This document shows positions 42,619-54,187 of a stretch of 64,000 nt of DNA, piece after piece (position 1 is the stretch's first letter; each line of letters starts with the position of its first letter). A model generated the notes under the pieces. The model saw only the letters and a list, made by a program, of their open reading frames with translations, ran no database searches and was not told the origin of the DNA. The translations under genes were made by a program, and so were the position numbers. The stretch comes from Cohaesibacter intestini (GTDB taxonomy: Bacteria > Pseudomonadota > Alphaproteobacteria > Rhizobiales > Cohaesibacteraceae): contig NZ_QODK01000001.1 in the NCBI RefSeq assembly GCF_003324485.1, positions 310,001-374,000 of the forward strand, in the 5' to 3' direction.

Positions 42619-44428
42619 TCGTGATCTCACAGACCCGGCACTGCGTGGTGCAGCCGTCGCTGCTGCCAAGGGCACAGAGCCATTTGACATTCTGATCCGC
42701 AATGCGACCGTGCTCGATATGGTCACGGGGCGGGAACGGTTGGCCGATATTGGTCTTGTCGGCGGGCTGATTGCTTCGGTCCACAGGCCCGATGCTGCCG
42801 CCAAGGCGCAAACCGAGATTGATGCGACGGGTCTTCATGCCGTGCCGGGGCTGATCGATACCCACATGCATATCGAAAGCTCGATGATCACACCGGCGGA
42901 ATATTCAAAAGCGGCGCATCAGCGCGGCATCACCACAATTGTCTGGGACCCGCATGAACTGGCCAACGTCGCCGGTCTGGACGGCATGACTTATGCGCTG
43001 GATGCGGCGCGCGATGCCCCTTTGCGGATTCTCACACTGGCCCCGACCTGTGTGCCCTCGGCCCCCGGATATGAGGTGGCCGGTGGTGATTTCGACGCGG
43101 ATGTGATTGCCTCATTGCTGGCCCGTGATGACATTCATGGTGCGGCGGAACTGATGACCATGCAGCCGCTGATCAACGGTGAGCCGCGGGTCAAGGGTAT
43201 CGTCGACGCCGCACTTGCCAGTGGCAAACGGATTTGCGGCCATGCTCGAGGCCTGTCCGAGCGGGATCTGGCGGCCTTTGCCACGGCGGGCATCGAAACA
43301 GATCATGAGCTTTCCTCCGCCGACGATTTGATGGCCCGCCTTGAAGCAGGCATGACGGTCGAGCTGCGGGGCTCACACGACTATCTGCTGCCCGACTTTG
43401 CAAAAGCCCTTTTGTCGCTGGGACATATGCCGCAGACAGTGACCCTTTGTACCGATGATGTCTTTCCCGACGACCTTCTCAACAAGGGCGCGCTCGATCA
43501 CATGATGCGTCTGCTGATGCAAGTAGACCTACCGGTCTGGTGGGTTTATCAGGCAGCGACCCTCAATGCAGCGACGCGAATCCGGCGACCGGATCTGGGG
43601 CTGATCGCGCCGGGCAAGCGGGCGGATCTGCTCTTGATGGATGATCTCAAAACAGTATCTTCCCTATACGTCATATCTGACGGTTACGTAATCAAAAAGC
43701 CCGCTTTTGACCCCACAGTCGCAACAGAATCACCTGCCCGCAGCACCGACACTGGCACAGTGCACCCGGACGATGAAAACCGGCCGCTTGGCGACTCCGT
43801 CAAGACCAACCTCTTTTCTCCATCCGACTTCGAAATTGCGGCAAAGGGTGACCGTGCCCGAATCGCCACTCTGTCCAAACCACGGTTTCCCGACTGGGGC
43901 GAGCGGTGGGTGCCGATCCACAAGGATGTACTGACGCTGCCGGACGACATGATGCGCATGGCAATCGTCAATCGCCACGGGCAGTATAGCCCGGTGCGGG
44001 TGGCCTTCATGGAGCATTGGGGACAGTGGCGCGGAGCCTATGCCTCGACCGTGTCTCACGACTGCCACAACCTCACGGTTTTTGGACGCGACAGCACCGA
44101 TATGGCAATTGCTGCCAATGCCTTACGGGATATGGATGGCGGTTCGGTGGTGGTCAGGGATGGCGCAGTGATCGCGTCGCTGGCGCTGCCCATTGCCGGA
44201 TTGATAAGCCCACAAAGTCTGGAACAGGTGGCGGCTGGCTTTGCCGCAATCCGCACGGCGATGGATGAGGTGGTCGATTGGCAACCGCCCTATCTGGTCT
44301 TCAAGGCTTTGTTCGGAGCCTCCCTTGTGTGCAACAAGGGACCGAGGCTGAGCGATGTGGGGCTCGTCGATATATTTGAGCAGCGCCTTTTGGAGCGCTG
44401 TATTCTGGAGACGGCTATTGATTCATGA
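42608..44428 (+). CDS. ade: adenine deaminase
   Basis: A 606-residue amidohydrolase of the Ade family, which converts adenine to hypoxanthine and ammonia. The metal-binding segment DTHMHIESSM follows GLI near residue 85, CGHARGLSERDL is the typical middle motif, and the C-terminal adenine-deaminase domain follows. Length and motif order fit the family. Together with the nucleoside hydrolase it makes a purine salvage route. No clear terminator follows; a GTGAGTC/GACTCAC pair (44429-44483) lies just after the stop. Confidence 0.9.
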   Translation: MAIDRDLTDPALRGAAVAAAKGTEPFDILIRNATVLDMVTGRERLADIGLVGGLIASVHRPDAAAKAQTEIDATGLHAVPGLIDTHMHIESSMITPAEYSKAAHQRGITTIVWDPHELANVAGLDGMTYALDAARDAPLRILTLAPTCVPSAPGYEVAGGDFDADVIASLLARDDIHGAAELMTMQPLINGEPRVKGIVDAALASGKRICGHARGLSERDLAAFATAGIETDHELSSADDLMARLEAGMTVELRGSHDYLLPDFAKALLSLGHMPQTVTLCTDDVFPDDLLNKGALDHMMRLLMQVDLPVWWVYQAATLNAATRIRRPDLGLIAPGKRADLLLMDDLKTVSSLYVISDGYVIKKPAFDPTVATESPARSTDTGTVHPDDENRPLGDSVKTNLFSPSDFEIAAKGDRARIATLSKPRFPDWGERWVPIHKDVLTLPDDMMRMAIVNRHGQYSPVRVAFMEHWGQWRGAYASTVSHDCHNLTVFGRDSTDMAIAANALRDMDGGSVVVRDGAVIASLALPIAGLISPQSLEQVAAGFAAIRTAMDEVVDWQPPYLVFKALFGASLVCNKGPRLSDVGLVDIFEQRLLERCILETAIDS

Positions 44429-44822
44429 GTGAGTCAGCAATCATTAAGGCCTCTCCTTTGGGCGAAGGGACCTTTGGACTCACAATTTGGCGAACAAATG
44501 CCTCTGATTGCGATTTCCCCTAAGGGAACCGGGGCCTTACGCTCACGTTAAAGAAAGAATTTATTCACGCTTCGCAAGTGTGTTTTCTTTTTGAGTTAAG
44601 TATTTTCACTTATTTAAATCGGCCTGACCCTCCATTTTTAGCCTTTCGTCTATTTCTGGATTTGATCTCGATCCTATAATGTCATGGGCGAAGGGGCTAA
44701 GACTTTAGTTGTTGAGGATCTTCGCAACATGCAAGTGATGCAGAGATGCCCGCGGGAGGTCCCGCTCTTTCCTCAGAAAACGAAGCGACCGGTTGGTCGC
44801 GCTCAAACAAAACGGTTATATT
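44429..44822. promoter_or_regulatory. 394-base region before mmdA, with leader hairpins
   Basis: No convincing gene is seen here. The first half is AT-rich and probably carries the mmdA promoter. The end holds two short hairpins: GCGGG/CCCGC around 44752-44765 and GCGACC/GGTCGC at 44785-44800, less than 25 bases before the mmdA start. They could shape the leader of a strongly expressed mRNA. Confidence 0.45.
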
Positions 44823-46376
44823 ATGGCGATTTCCAAAACTCTCGCAGACGAGTTGGAGAAACGGCGCGCCGCAGCCCTTGAAGGTGGCGGTCAGAAAAAG
44901 GCAGACGAAAGACACGCGAAAGGTCGTATGACCGCCCGCGAGCGCCTTGAAGCCCTTTTCTCCAAAGGGACATTCCAAGAATTTGGTTTGCATGTCCAGC
45001 ACAACACTCGCAACTTCGGCATGGAAGGCAAATCCATCCCTACCGACGGTGTGATCACTGGTACCGGTTTTGTTGACGGACGTCCGGTCGCTGCATTCTC
45101 GCAGGACTTCACCGTTGTCGGCGGTTCCCTGGGTGAAATGCACGCGAAGAAAATCTGTGCATCTCTGGATCATGCTGTGAAAGCTGGTGTTCCGGTCGTT
45201 GGCTTCAACGATTCCGGCGGGGCCCGCATTCACGAAGCGGTTGGCGCTCTGTCCGGTTACGGTCAGGTCTTCTATCGCAACGTACTGTTGTCTGGTGTTG
45301 TTCCGCAGATTTCCGTTATTGCCGGTCCTTGTGCTGGTGGTGCTGCTTACAGCCCTGCGCTGACCGACTTCATCATCATGACCCGCGAAAATGCGCAGAT
45401 GTTCATCTGTGGTCCTGAAGTTATCCGTGCTGTGACCGGTGAGGTCTGCACCATGGACGATATCGGTTCCGCGATGGCTCATGCTTCGGTTTCCGGTAAC
45501 ATCCACTTCATCGCAGAAAATGATGCGGACGCTGTTGCAACCGTTCATCGTCTGCTGTCGTTCCTGCCATCCAACAACATGATGGATCCTCCGCATCGCA
45601 TCGAGCAGGATCTGCAGATCAAGGATGACGTGGAACTCGACAAACTGGTTCCAGAAGATCCAAAAGCACCATTCGATTGCCGCGACGTTCTCAAGCGCGT
45701 TGCCGACGATGGCGACTTCTTGGAAATTCAGGAGCATTTCGCTGCCAACCTCGTCATCGGCTTCGGTCGTGTCGGTGGTATCGTTTCCGGCTTCGTTGCC
45801 AACCAGCCAAAAGTCAAAGCTGGCTGCCTGGACATCGACGCTTCGGACAAAGCAGCACGCTTCGTTCGCTTCTGTAACGTCTACAACATTCCTATCCTGA
45901 CCTTCGTTGACGTCCCTGGCTTCTTGCCTGGCGTGAACCAGGAGAAAATGGGCATCATTCGCCACGGCGCCAAAATGCTGTTTGCTTACGCATCTGCTAC
46001 TGTGCCGAAAATCACCATCATCATGCGTAAAGCATATGGCGGTGCTTACCTGGCAATGTGCTCTGAAGATATGGGTGCTGACCGTGTCATCGCTTGGCCA
46101 ACCGCTGAGGTTGCCGTTATGGGCGCTGAGGGTGCAGTGAACATCCTGTATCGTAAGGAAATGAAGGAAGCCGACGACAAGGTCGCCAAGGCAAAAGAAC
46201 TGGCCGCAGAATATCGCGAAAAGTTCGCAACGCCTTACCTGTCCGCTGGTCGCCTGAACGTTCACGACATTATCCAGCCACGCGAAACCCGTGGTGCAGT
46301 TGCTCTGGCTCTGCGCGGTCTGATGTCCAAGCGTGAAACTCGTCCGCCGAAGAAACACGGCAACATTCCGCTCTAA
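44823..46376 (+). CDS. mmdA: acyl-CoA (methylmalonyl-CoA-type) decarboxylase alpha subunit, carboxyltransferase
   Basis: A 517-residue carboxyltransferase of the crotonase fold, the subunit that moves the carboxyl group from acyl-CoA to biotin. GGARIHEAVGALSGYG and AYGGAYLAM are the two oxyanion-hole segments. The start ATG 44823 (MAISKTLADEL) matches the family; no strong ribosome binding site precedes it. With MmdD, C and B downstream it forms a sodium-pumping decarboxylase; the same fold also occurs in propionyl-CoA carboxylase beta, but the pump subunits next to it decide the call. Codon use (many GGT, GCT, CGT) differs from flanking genes. Confidence 0.9.
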   Translation: MAISKTLADELEKRRAAALEGGGQKKADERHAKGRMTARERLEALFSKGTFQEFGLHVQHNTRNFGMEGKSIPTDGVITGTGFVDGRPVAAFSQDFTVVGGSLGEMHAKKICASLDHAVKAGVPVVGFNDSGGARIHEAVGALSGYGQVFYRNVLLSGVVPQISVIAGPCAGGAAYSPALTDFIIMTRENAQMFICGPEVIRAVTGEVCTMDDIGSAMAHASVSGNIHFIAENDADAVATVHRLLSFLPSNNMMDPPHRIEQDLQIKDDVELDKLVPEDPKAPFDCRDVLKRVADDGDFLEIQEHFAANLVIGFGRVGGIVSGFVANQPKVKAGCLDIDASDKAARFVRFCNVYNIPILTFVDVPGFLPGVNQEKMGIIRHGAKMLFAYASATVPKITIIMRKAYGGAYLAMCSEDMGADRVIAWPTAEVAVMGAEGAVNILYRKEMKEADDKVAKAKELAAEYREKFATPYLSAGRLNVHDIIQPRETRGAVALALRGLMSKRETRPPKKHGNIPL

Positions 46377-46391
46377 TCAAAGGACATATCT

Positions 46392-46826
46392 ATGTTTGCT
46401 GATGCAATTGGTTTGATCCTGACGGGCTTTAGCGTTGTCATGGTCGCCTTGGCTTCCCTCTGGGCAGCATGTGCGGCGGTTGGCTATTGCTTTACCAACG
46501 CAGCCTTCAAGGCAAAAGCTGCAGCAGTATTCGGGGGAGCAGATGCAGCAGCTGCAGCTGCTCCAGCTCCCGCTGCTCCGGCGGCACCTGCTCCTACGAG
46601 CGGTGTACCACCTCATCATCTGGTCGCAATCGCTGCGGCTGTGGCCTCCACTCTTGGCGGTAGCTACGTTGTCACCAACGTTGCAGCTCCTGCTCACGAA
46701 GTGTCCGCTTGGCCAACCGAAGGTCGTAACTCGATCTATTCCAGCCACGTAACCCGCCACGGCTGGGGCGCTACTATTCCGACCACCGTAGTTGCTGGTC
46801 GCGCAACCACTACGAAAAGAGGATAA
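46392..46826 (+). CDS. mmdD: sodium-pumping decarboxylase delta subunit (OadG/MmdD family)
   Basis: A 144-residue small membrane subunit: one N-terminal membrane helix (about residues 5-28), an Ala/Pro-rich linker (50-70) and a polar C-terminus. It holds the complex together in related decarboxylases. AAAGGA precedes the ATG. It lies 15 bases after mmdA and four before mmdC. Confidence 0.82.
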   Translation: MFADAIGLILTGFSVVMVALASLWAACAAVGYCFTNAAFKAKAAAVFGGADAAAAAAPAPAAPAAPAPTSGVPPHHLVAIAAAVASTLGGSYVVTNVAAPAHEVSAWPTEGRNSIYSSHVTRHGWGATIPTTVVAGRATTTKRG

Positions 46827-46830
46827 TCCT

Positions 46831-47259
46831 ATGAAACGCTTGCGTGTCACTGTTGAAGGCATCGCTTACGATGTAACGGTGGAAGATCAAGACGGTGCTG
46901 CTGCACCAGCTCCTGCCGCCGCTCCTGCTCCGGCACCAGCTCCTGTAGCTGCTCCGGCTCCTGCTGCTGCCCCAGCTCCTGCTGCTCCGGCTCCAGCTCC
47001 TGCTCCTGCTCCTGCCGCTCCGGCTCCTGCTGCTGCTGCTCCTGCAGCCGGTGGTGTTCCAGCTCCTCTGGCTGGTACCGTGGTTAGCGTAGAGGTTTCT
47101 GTTGGTCAGCAGGTTGCTGCCGGCGACACCCTCGTTGTTCTGGAAGCAATGAAAATGAACACCAACATTACCGCTCCTAGCGCTGGTACTGTTGCTGCTG
47201 TTAACGTTGCTGCTGGCGCTTCCGTGACCGAGGGTCAGGCCCTCGTAACTCTTTCATGA
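46831..47259 (+). CDS. mmdC: biotin carboxyl carrier subunit
   Basis: A 142-residue biotin carrier. A short N-terminal beta region is followed by a very Ala/Pro-rich flexible arm (about 23-75) and the biotinyl domain with EAMKMN, the biotinylated lysine being K108. It carries CO2 as carboxybiotin from MmdA to the membrane subunit MmdB. ATG 46831 follows AGAGGA; an upstream in-frame start lies inside mmdD and is unlikely. Confidence 0.92.
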   Translation: MKRLRVTVEGIAYDVTVEDQDGAAAPAPAAAPAPAPAPVAAPAPAAAPAPAAPAPAPAPAPAAPAPAAAAPAAGGVPAPLAGTVVSVEVSVGQQVAAGDTLVVLEAMKMNTNITAPSAGTVAAVNVAAGASVTEGQALVTLS

Positions 47260-47278
47260 TTGAGAGGTAAATCCAATC

Positions 47279-48493
47279 ATGTCTGCAACAACCCAAACCG
47301 TAACGCAAGCAGTCGACCACGCCGCTCAGGCCGTGGCTGCTGCTCCGGCGGCGGCTGCGGCGGAGATGTCTCGGATCGAGCAGCTCTTCCACATGACCGC
47401 AATCGGTGATGTCACATGGCAAATGATGGTCATGTGGGCTATCATCGCCGTGCTGTTCTATCTTGCAGTCGCAAAAGAATTTGAGCCTCTCCTGCTCATC
47501 CCAATCGCCTTCGGCGCCTTGTTGGCCAACCTGCCTACGCAGGGTCTGGTGAACCTGCCTCACGGCGATCATCCTGGTGGTTTGTACTACTATATCTCCA
47601 AGGGTGTTGAGTTCGAGATCTTCCCGCCCGTGATTTTCTTGGGCGTGGGTGCTCTAACGGACTTTGGTCCGCTGATCGCTAACCCGCGTACCCTGCTGCT
47701 CGGTGCTGCTGCACAGTTCGGCGTGTTCGCAACCTTCATGGGTGCTATTGCTATCGGCTTTTCGCCACAAGAAGCTGGCGCGATTGGTATCATCGGCGGC
47801 GCCGATGGCCCAACCTCCATCTTCCTGGCCAACAAGCTGGCTCCGCACCTGATGGCTCCGATCGCTGTTGCCGCCTACAGCTACATGGCCCTCGTGCCTA
47901 TGCTGCAGCCACCGGTAATGATCGCTTTGACCACGCCTGAAGAGCGTATGATCCGCATGAAATCCCTGCGTCCGGTTTCCCGTCTTGAGAAACTGATCTT
48001 CGCAGGCATGGTAACCGTTGTTGTTATCCTGCTGGTTCCTGCGGCTGCTGCTCTGATCGGCATGCTGATGCTCGGCAACTTCCTGCGTGAAAGCCAGGTT
48101 ACCGAACGTCTGACCAAAGCTGCGCAGAACGAGATCATCAACATCACGACCATCTTCCTTGGCACCTCTGTCGGTATCACCATGACCGGCGAAGCCTTCC
48201 TGAACGGCTCGACCCTCGGCATTCTTGCCCTCGGCGTTGTTGCTTTCGGTATCGCAACTGCCTGTGGTGTTCTGATGGCCAAGGTTATGAACAAGTTCAG
48301 CAAGGACAAGATCAACCCGTTGATCGGTTCGGCCGGTGTGTCTGCTGTGCCAATGGCTGCTCGTGTGAGCCAGGTTGTTGGTCAGAAATACGACCAAGGC
48401 AACTTCCTGCTGATGCATGCGATGGGTCCAAACGTAGCTGGTGTTATCGGCACCGCAGTTTGTGCCGGCTTCTTCATCGCTTGGTTCACCTAG
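47279..48493 (+). CDS. mmdB: sodium-translocating decarboxylase beta subunit
   Basis: A 404-residue polytopic membrane protein of the OadB/MmdB family, which decarboxylates carboxybiotin and exports sodium ions. [15 protein letters not shown] carries the conserved Asp of the sodium path, and [14 protein letters not shown] near the C-terminus is a second ion-path segment. An Ala-rich N-terminal 30 residues precede the first helix. It lies 19 bases after mmdC, and a strong terminator follows. Confidence 0.94.
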   Translation: MSATTQTVTQAVDHAAQAVAAAPAAAAAEMSRIEQLFHMTAIGDVTWQMMVMWAIIAVLFYLAVAKEFEPLLLIPIAFGALLANLPTQGLVNLPHGDHPGGLYYYISKGVEFEIFPPVIFLGVGALTDFGPLIANPRTLLLGAAAQFGVFATFMGAIAIGFSPQEAGAIGIIGGADGPTSIFLANKLAPHLMAPIAVAAYSYMALVPMLQPPVMIALTTPEERMIRMKSLRPVSRLEKLIFAGMVTVVVILLVPAAAALIGMLMLGNFLRESQVTERLTKAAQNEIINITTIFLGTSVGITMTGEAFLNGSTLGILALGVVAFGIATACGVLMAKVMNKFSKDKINPLIGSAGVSAVPMAARVSQVVGQKYDQGNFLLMHAMGPNVAGVIGTAVCAGFFIAWFT

Positions 48494-48534
48494 GATCGGA
48501 TTTGGGGCCGCGTGCCCCACTTCCCAAAAGACGA

Positions 48535-48567
48535 AGCCCGGACGGTTCCCCGTCCGGGCTTTTTTTA
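48535..48567 (+). terminator. rho-independent terminator of the mmd operon
   Basis: AGCCCGGACGG and CCGTCCGGGCT form a perfect 11-bp stem with a TTCC loop, followed by a run of T. It lies 42 bases after mmdB. Confidence 0.93.
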
Positions 48568-48580
48568 TGTCGGGATAAGA

Positions 48581-48615
48581 CCCGGGCGCTGTTTATTGCG
48601 GAGCCAGCGCCCGGG
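48581..48615 (-). terminator. hairpin at the end of katG
   Basis: CCCGGGCGCT (48581-48590) and AGCGCCCGGG (48606-48615) form a perfect 10-bp stem 28 bases beyond the katG stop. The T-tract on the minus strand is weak (TCTTAT), so the nearby mmd terminator may also help in this direction. Confidence 0.55.
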
Positions 48616-48643
48616 CGGATCCTGAGGCCTGCCCGATGGATGA

Positions 48644-50981
<2,338 letters not shown>

Positions 50982-51938
50982 ATGAACAGGATCTCCATGA
51001 AACATCTGCGTTATTTCGATGCTCTGGCCCGACACGGTCATTTTGGTCGGGCCGCGGAAGACTGCGCCATTTCCCAGCCGGCCCTGTCGGTGCAGATCCG
51101 TGAGCTCGAGCAGTTGATGGGCGTGCCTTTGGTGGAGCGTGGATCGCGACAGATCCATCTGACCGGGCTCGGCGTGGAATTTGCGGAGCGGGCGCAAGCG
51201 ATATTGCGCTCGGTGGGGGAGTTGGAAGATCTCGCCCGCGCCGCCCGCGGTCCCTATTCGGGACAATTCCGCTTTGGCATCATTCCAACCATCGCCCCTT
51301 ACTTGCTGTCAGACATCATCAAGACGCTGAGCGTACGCCTGCCCGGCCTTGAATTGCGGCCAAGGGAAGCGAAAACACCTGTTCTGGTGCAGGATTTGCT
51401 CGAAGCGCGGTTGGATGCCGCCATTTTGGCGCTGCCTTTATCGGAAAGCTCTTTGCATGAGGAAGCCTTGTTTGATGAGGAGTTCGTGCTGTTGCGCTCA
51501 GCGGCCGATGCGGGACAGCCCGTGCCCAACCCGGACGGGTTGAAGGAAATGCAACTGCTGTTGCTTGAGGAAGGCCATTGTTTCCGTGATCAGGCCATTT
51601 CCTATTGTTCAGGCAACGCGGTGTTGCCGCGCAACCTGATGGAAGGCAGTTCTCTGAGCACATTGGTGCAGATGGTCGGTGCCGGAATTGGCGTCACCTT
51701 GATCCCGGAAATGGCAGTCGGCGTCGAGGTCCGCTCGGCGGCGGTCTCGATTGCCCATCTGCCCGAACCAAGGCCCAAGCGGACCATCGGGATGGTTTGG
51801 CGCAGGACCAATCCTTTGCTTGAACAATTGGTTCAGATCGCTGACATTGTCAGAGAGATCGGATTGAATCGGCCTGCCGTGACGGATTCCCTTGCCAGCA
51901 ACACTGATGCGGCCTTGCTCCCCACCAGTTTTGCCTGA
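50982..51938 (+). CDS. oxyR: OxyR-type peroxide-sensing LysR regulator
   Basis: A 318-residue LysR regulator. The helix-turn-helix is at about residues 7-65. The redox cysteines C200 and C209 in EGHCFRDQAISYC match C199 and C208 of E. coli OxyR, which form a disulfide on peroxide exposure. ATG 50982 has AGGA upstream; ATG 50997 (MKHLRYFDAL) also has AGGATC and is closer to the usual family start. Divergent from katG, it is followed by a thioredoxin-like gene. Confidence 0.93.
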   Translation: MNRISMKHLRYFDALARHGHFGRAAEDCAISQPALSVQIRELEQLMGVPLVERGSRQIHLTGLGVEFAERAQAILRSVGELEDLARAARGPYSGQFRFGIIPTIAPYLLSDIIKTLSVRLPGLELRPREAKTPVLVQDLLEARLDAAILALPLSESSLHEEALFDEEFVLLRSAADAGQPVPNPDGLKEMQLLLLEEGHCFRDQAISYCSGNAVLPRNLMEGSSLSTLVQMVGAGIGVTLIPEMAVGVEVRSAAVSIAHLPEPRPKRTIGMVWRRTNPLLEQLVQIADIVREIGLNRPAVTDSLASNTDAALLPTSFA

Positions 51939-51984
51939 CCAACGGAGCGCTCGTCAAGACAGGCGATACGTAGGAGATGACACC

Positions 51985-52533
51985 ATGTTGCTTGACACCC
52001 CTCTTTGCGATTTTGGCTGGGACGCACCGGATTTCACACTGAAAGATGCCCATGGCAAGGCGCACCGGATGCAGGATTATGTCGACAAGGGACTGTTGAT
52101 CGCGTTCATTTGCAATCACTGCCCCTATGTCAAGGCCATCGCCGACCGGATGGCGGCTGATGCCCGAGTTCTGCAGGACAATGGCATTGGCGTGCTTGCG
52201 GTGATGTCCAATGATTATGCCAATTATCCTGATGATGCACCGGGCAAGATGATCGAATTTGCCGCCAAGCATGATTTCCCCTTCCCCTATTTGATCGATG
52301 AGGATCAATCCGTGGGACGTGCCTATGGTGCGCTTTGCACACCGGACTTTTTCGGCTTGAATGCAGACGGCAAGTTGCAATATCGCGGCCGTCTGGACGA
52401 TGCGCGCATGGAGGATGCGGCAGGGCGCACACCGGAGCTGGTCAATGCCATGCTGGCCATTGCCAAGACCGGACAAGGGCCACAAGACCAGTCGCCCAGC
52501 ATGGGCTGCTCGATCAAGTGGCGCGAAGGTTAA
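51985..52533 (+). CDS. thioredoxin-like (AhpC/TSA family) protein
   Basis: A 182-residue cytoplasmic thioredoxin-fold protein with the active site CNHC (C43, C46) in FICNHCPYVK, as in a widespread group annotated as redoxin or thioredoxin family protein. No signal peptide is visible. GGAG lies upstream of ATG 51985. It starts 46 bases after oxyR on the same strand, which suggests a role in thiol or peroxide stress; the actual substrate is unknown. Confidence 0.82.
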   Translation: MLLDTPLCDFGWDAPDFTLKDAHGKAHRMQDYVDKGLLIAFICNHCPYVKAIADRMAADARVLQDNGIGVLAVMSNDYANYPDDAPGKMIEFAAKHDFPFPYLIDEDQSVGRAYGALCTPDFFGLNADGKLQYRGRLDDARMEDAAGRTPELVNAMLAIAKTGQGPQDQSPSMGCSIKWREG

Positions 52534-52714
52534 GTGTCCCGCAACCTATTCCTTTCTGCGTGAGGCAATCCACCTCATTCAATTGCCCATGCAATTTTTG
52601 CTAAGCCAAAGCCAAGGACCGAACGGCAAGTCGGCCCTTTGGCGCTGGATCAATGTCAGCGCCTTGCGGGGCGGTTAGACTGTTCTCAACCACGGGCTTT
52701 TCGAGGACCTCAGT

Positions 52715-53443
52715 ATGAAGATCGATTGGGAACAGCACCGCCGCGAGGTGCACAATCTGGGGCAGGTACAGGACTTTCTGAAGCAGATCGTCTATGGCGG
52801 CAATGATGGCATTGTCACCACCTTTGCCATTGTCGCCGGGTTTGCGGGCGCACAGGCCGAGGGCACGGCCCAGATCGGGGCCATTGCCGTTCTGGTCTTT
52901 GGCCTTGCCAACCTGTTTGCCGATGCCGTTTCGATGGGGCTTGGGGAGTTTCTCTCCACCCGGTCACAAAAGGACATCTATCTCAGCCAGCGCAAATTCG
53001 TCTATCACGAGCTGGAAACCAATCCGGCTCACGAACAAGCCGAGTTGGTGCAGATGATGACCGAACGCGGCATGGAGCAAAAGGCAGCGCACGAGGTGGC
53101 GGGCAAGCTGATCAAGTGTCCCGAACTGGTCGCCGACCTGATGATGAGCTACGAGTTGGAAATGCACGACATGCGGCAGGTGTCTCCTGCGCTCGACGGG
53201 CTGGTGACCTTCCTTGCCTTTGTGCTGTTTGGCTCGGCGCCGTTGGTGCCCTATTTCCTGATGGATGCCACCGACACAACCTTCCTTCTGTCGGTTGTCG
53301 CAACCTTCGGTGCACTGGTGGCCTTGGGACTGATGCGCTGGTGGTCAACCCGCGAAGGGCTGCTGCGCTGCGTAGGCGAGACGGTTTTGGTGGGCACAGC
53401 CTGTGCGCTGGTGGCCTTCATCGTCGGGGCGCTGGTCGGCTAG
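52715..53443 (+). CDS. VIT1/CCC1-family iron/manganese transporter
   Basis: A 242-residue membrane protein. The first helix region VYGGNDGIVTTFAIVAG is the signature of the VIT1/CCC1 family; five membrane segments surround a cytoplasmic, Glu/His-rich metal-binding part (about residues 90-150). Such proteins move Fe2+ or Mn2+ out of the cytoplasm. It follows the thioredoxin-like gene by 181 bases and ends 12 bases before thiX on the other strand. The metal is inferred from family, and the context with katG and oxyR suits metal control in oxidative stress. Confidence 0.87.
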   Translation: MKIDWEQHRREVHNLGQVQDFLKQIVYGGNDGIVTTFAIVAGFAGAQAEGTAQIGAIAVLVFGLANLFADAVSMGLGEFLSTRSQKDIYLSQRKFVYHELETNPAHEQAELVQMMTERGMEQKAAHEVAGKLIKCPELVADLMMSYELEMHDMRQVSPALDGLVTFLAFVLFGSAPLVPYFLMDATDTTFLLSVVATFGALVALGLMRWWSTREGLLRCVGETVLVGTACALVAFIVGALVG

Positions 53444-53455
53444 GTTTGGCAATCC

Positions 53456-54187
53456 CTATTGGGGACGGGTGGGATCGAGATATCGCTTCAACAGCCAGTC
53501 TGCGCCCTTGTGCAGACTGAGGGTCATGGCGACAATCAGCACCAAAGCGGCAAACATCAACTCGATCCGGGTGCGGGCATTGGCCATCAACATCAAATAG
53601 CCAAGGCCCTTTGACGCGCCGATCCATTCGCCAATCACCGCCCCTGTCGGTGCATAAGTGATAGCGATGCGAATACTGGCGGCCAGATGCGGCAGGGCGT
53701 GCGGCAAGCGCAGCCAGAATAGCGTTCGGACGGGACTGGCCCGCGCGATGTGGGCGAGGTCCAGCGTGGCAGCAGGGGTCGAGATCATACCATCGAGCAG
53801 TCCCGACATGATGGGAAAGAAGACCAGCAGGATCGTCATGACGACTTTCGGCTCCATACCATAGCCGAACCACAGGGTGAGGATGGGGGCGAGGACAAAA
53901 ACCGGAATGGCCTGAGACGCATTGAGGATCGGCCGCAGGTTGAGCCTTGCGACTGGCGACAGCATCATGGCCACCGCAAAGGCCACGCCGAGCGCCGCGC
54001 CAATAACAAAGCCTGCGGCAACTTCCCCCAGCGTGACCAGCAAATGCTCGCCGAGCAAGGCGCGGTTGGACCATATGGCTTCAGCCACTGCAATCGGGCC
54101 GGGCAGAATGAAACGCGGCACCAGCTCGAGCCATGGTATGGCCTGCCAGACAGCAAGCAGGGAAAAAGGCAGGATCAGCTTGTTCAT
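53456..54187 (-). CDS. thiX: ABC permease for thiamine pyrimidine precursor
   Basis: A 243-residue permease with about six membrane helices and an EAA-like loop near ARASPVRTLFWLRLPHAL. It belongs with ThiY and ThiZ, whose complex imports the thiamine precursor hydroxymethylpyrimidine or a formyl-amino derivative. The start overlaps the thiZ stop by four bases. It is the last gene of the thi operon. Confidence 0.85.
   Translation of the reverse strand: MNKLILPFSLLAVWQAIPWLELVPRFILPGPIAVAEAIWSNRALLGEHLLVTLGEVAAGFVIGAALGVAFAVAMMLSPVARLNLRPILNASQAIPVFVLAPILTLWFGYGMEPKVVMTILLVFFPIMSGLLDGMISTPAATLDLAHIARASPVRTLFWLRLPHALPHLAASIRIAITYAPTGAVIGEWIGASKGLGYLMLMANARTRIELMFAALVLIVAMTLSLHKGADWLLKRYLDPTRPQ

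Noticed and set aside
44684-44881. 65-codon open frame in the mmdA leader
   Set aside because: Runs into mmdA in another frame, basic and low-complexity, with no supporting start signal.
44697-46358. 553-codon open frame opposite mmdA
   Set aside because: Antisense shadow; mmdA motifs and operon context on the plus strand are decisive.
46900-47060. Ala/Pro repeat DNA in mmdC as a mobile or satellite repeat
   Set aside because: It is in frame and encodes the flexible linker normal for biotin carrier proteins.
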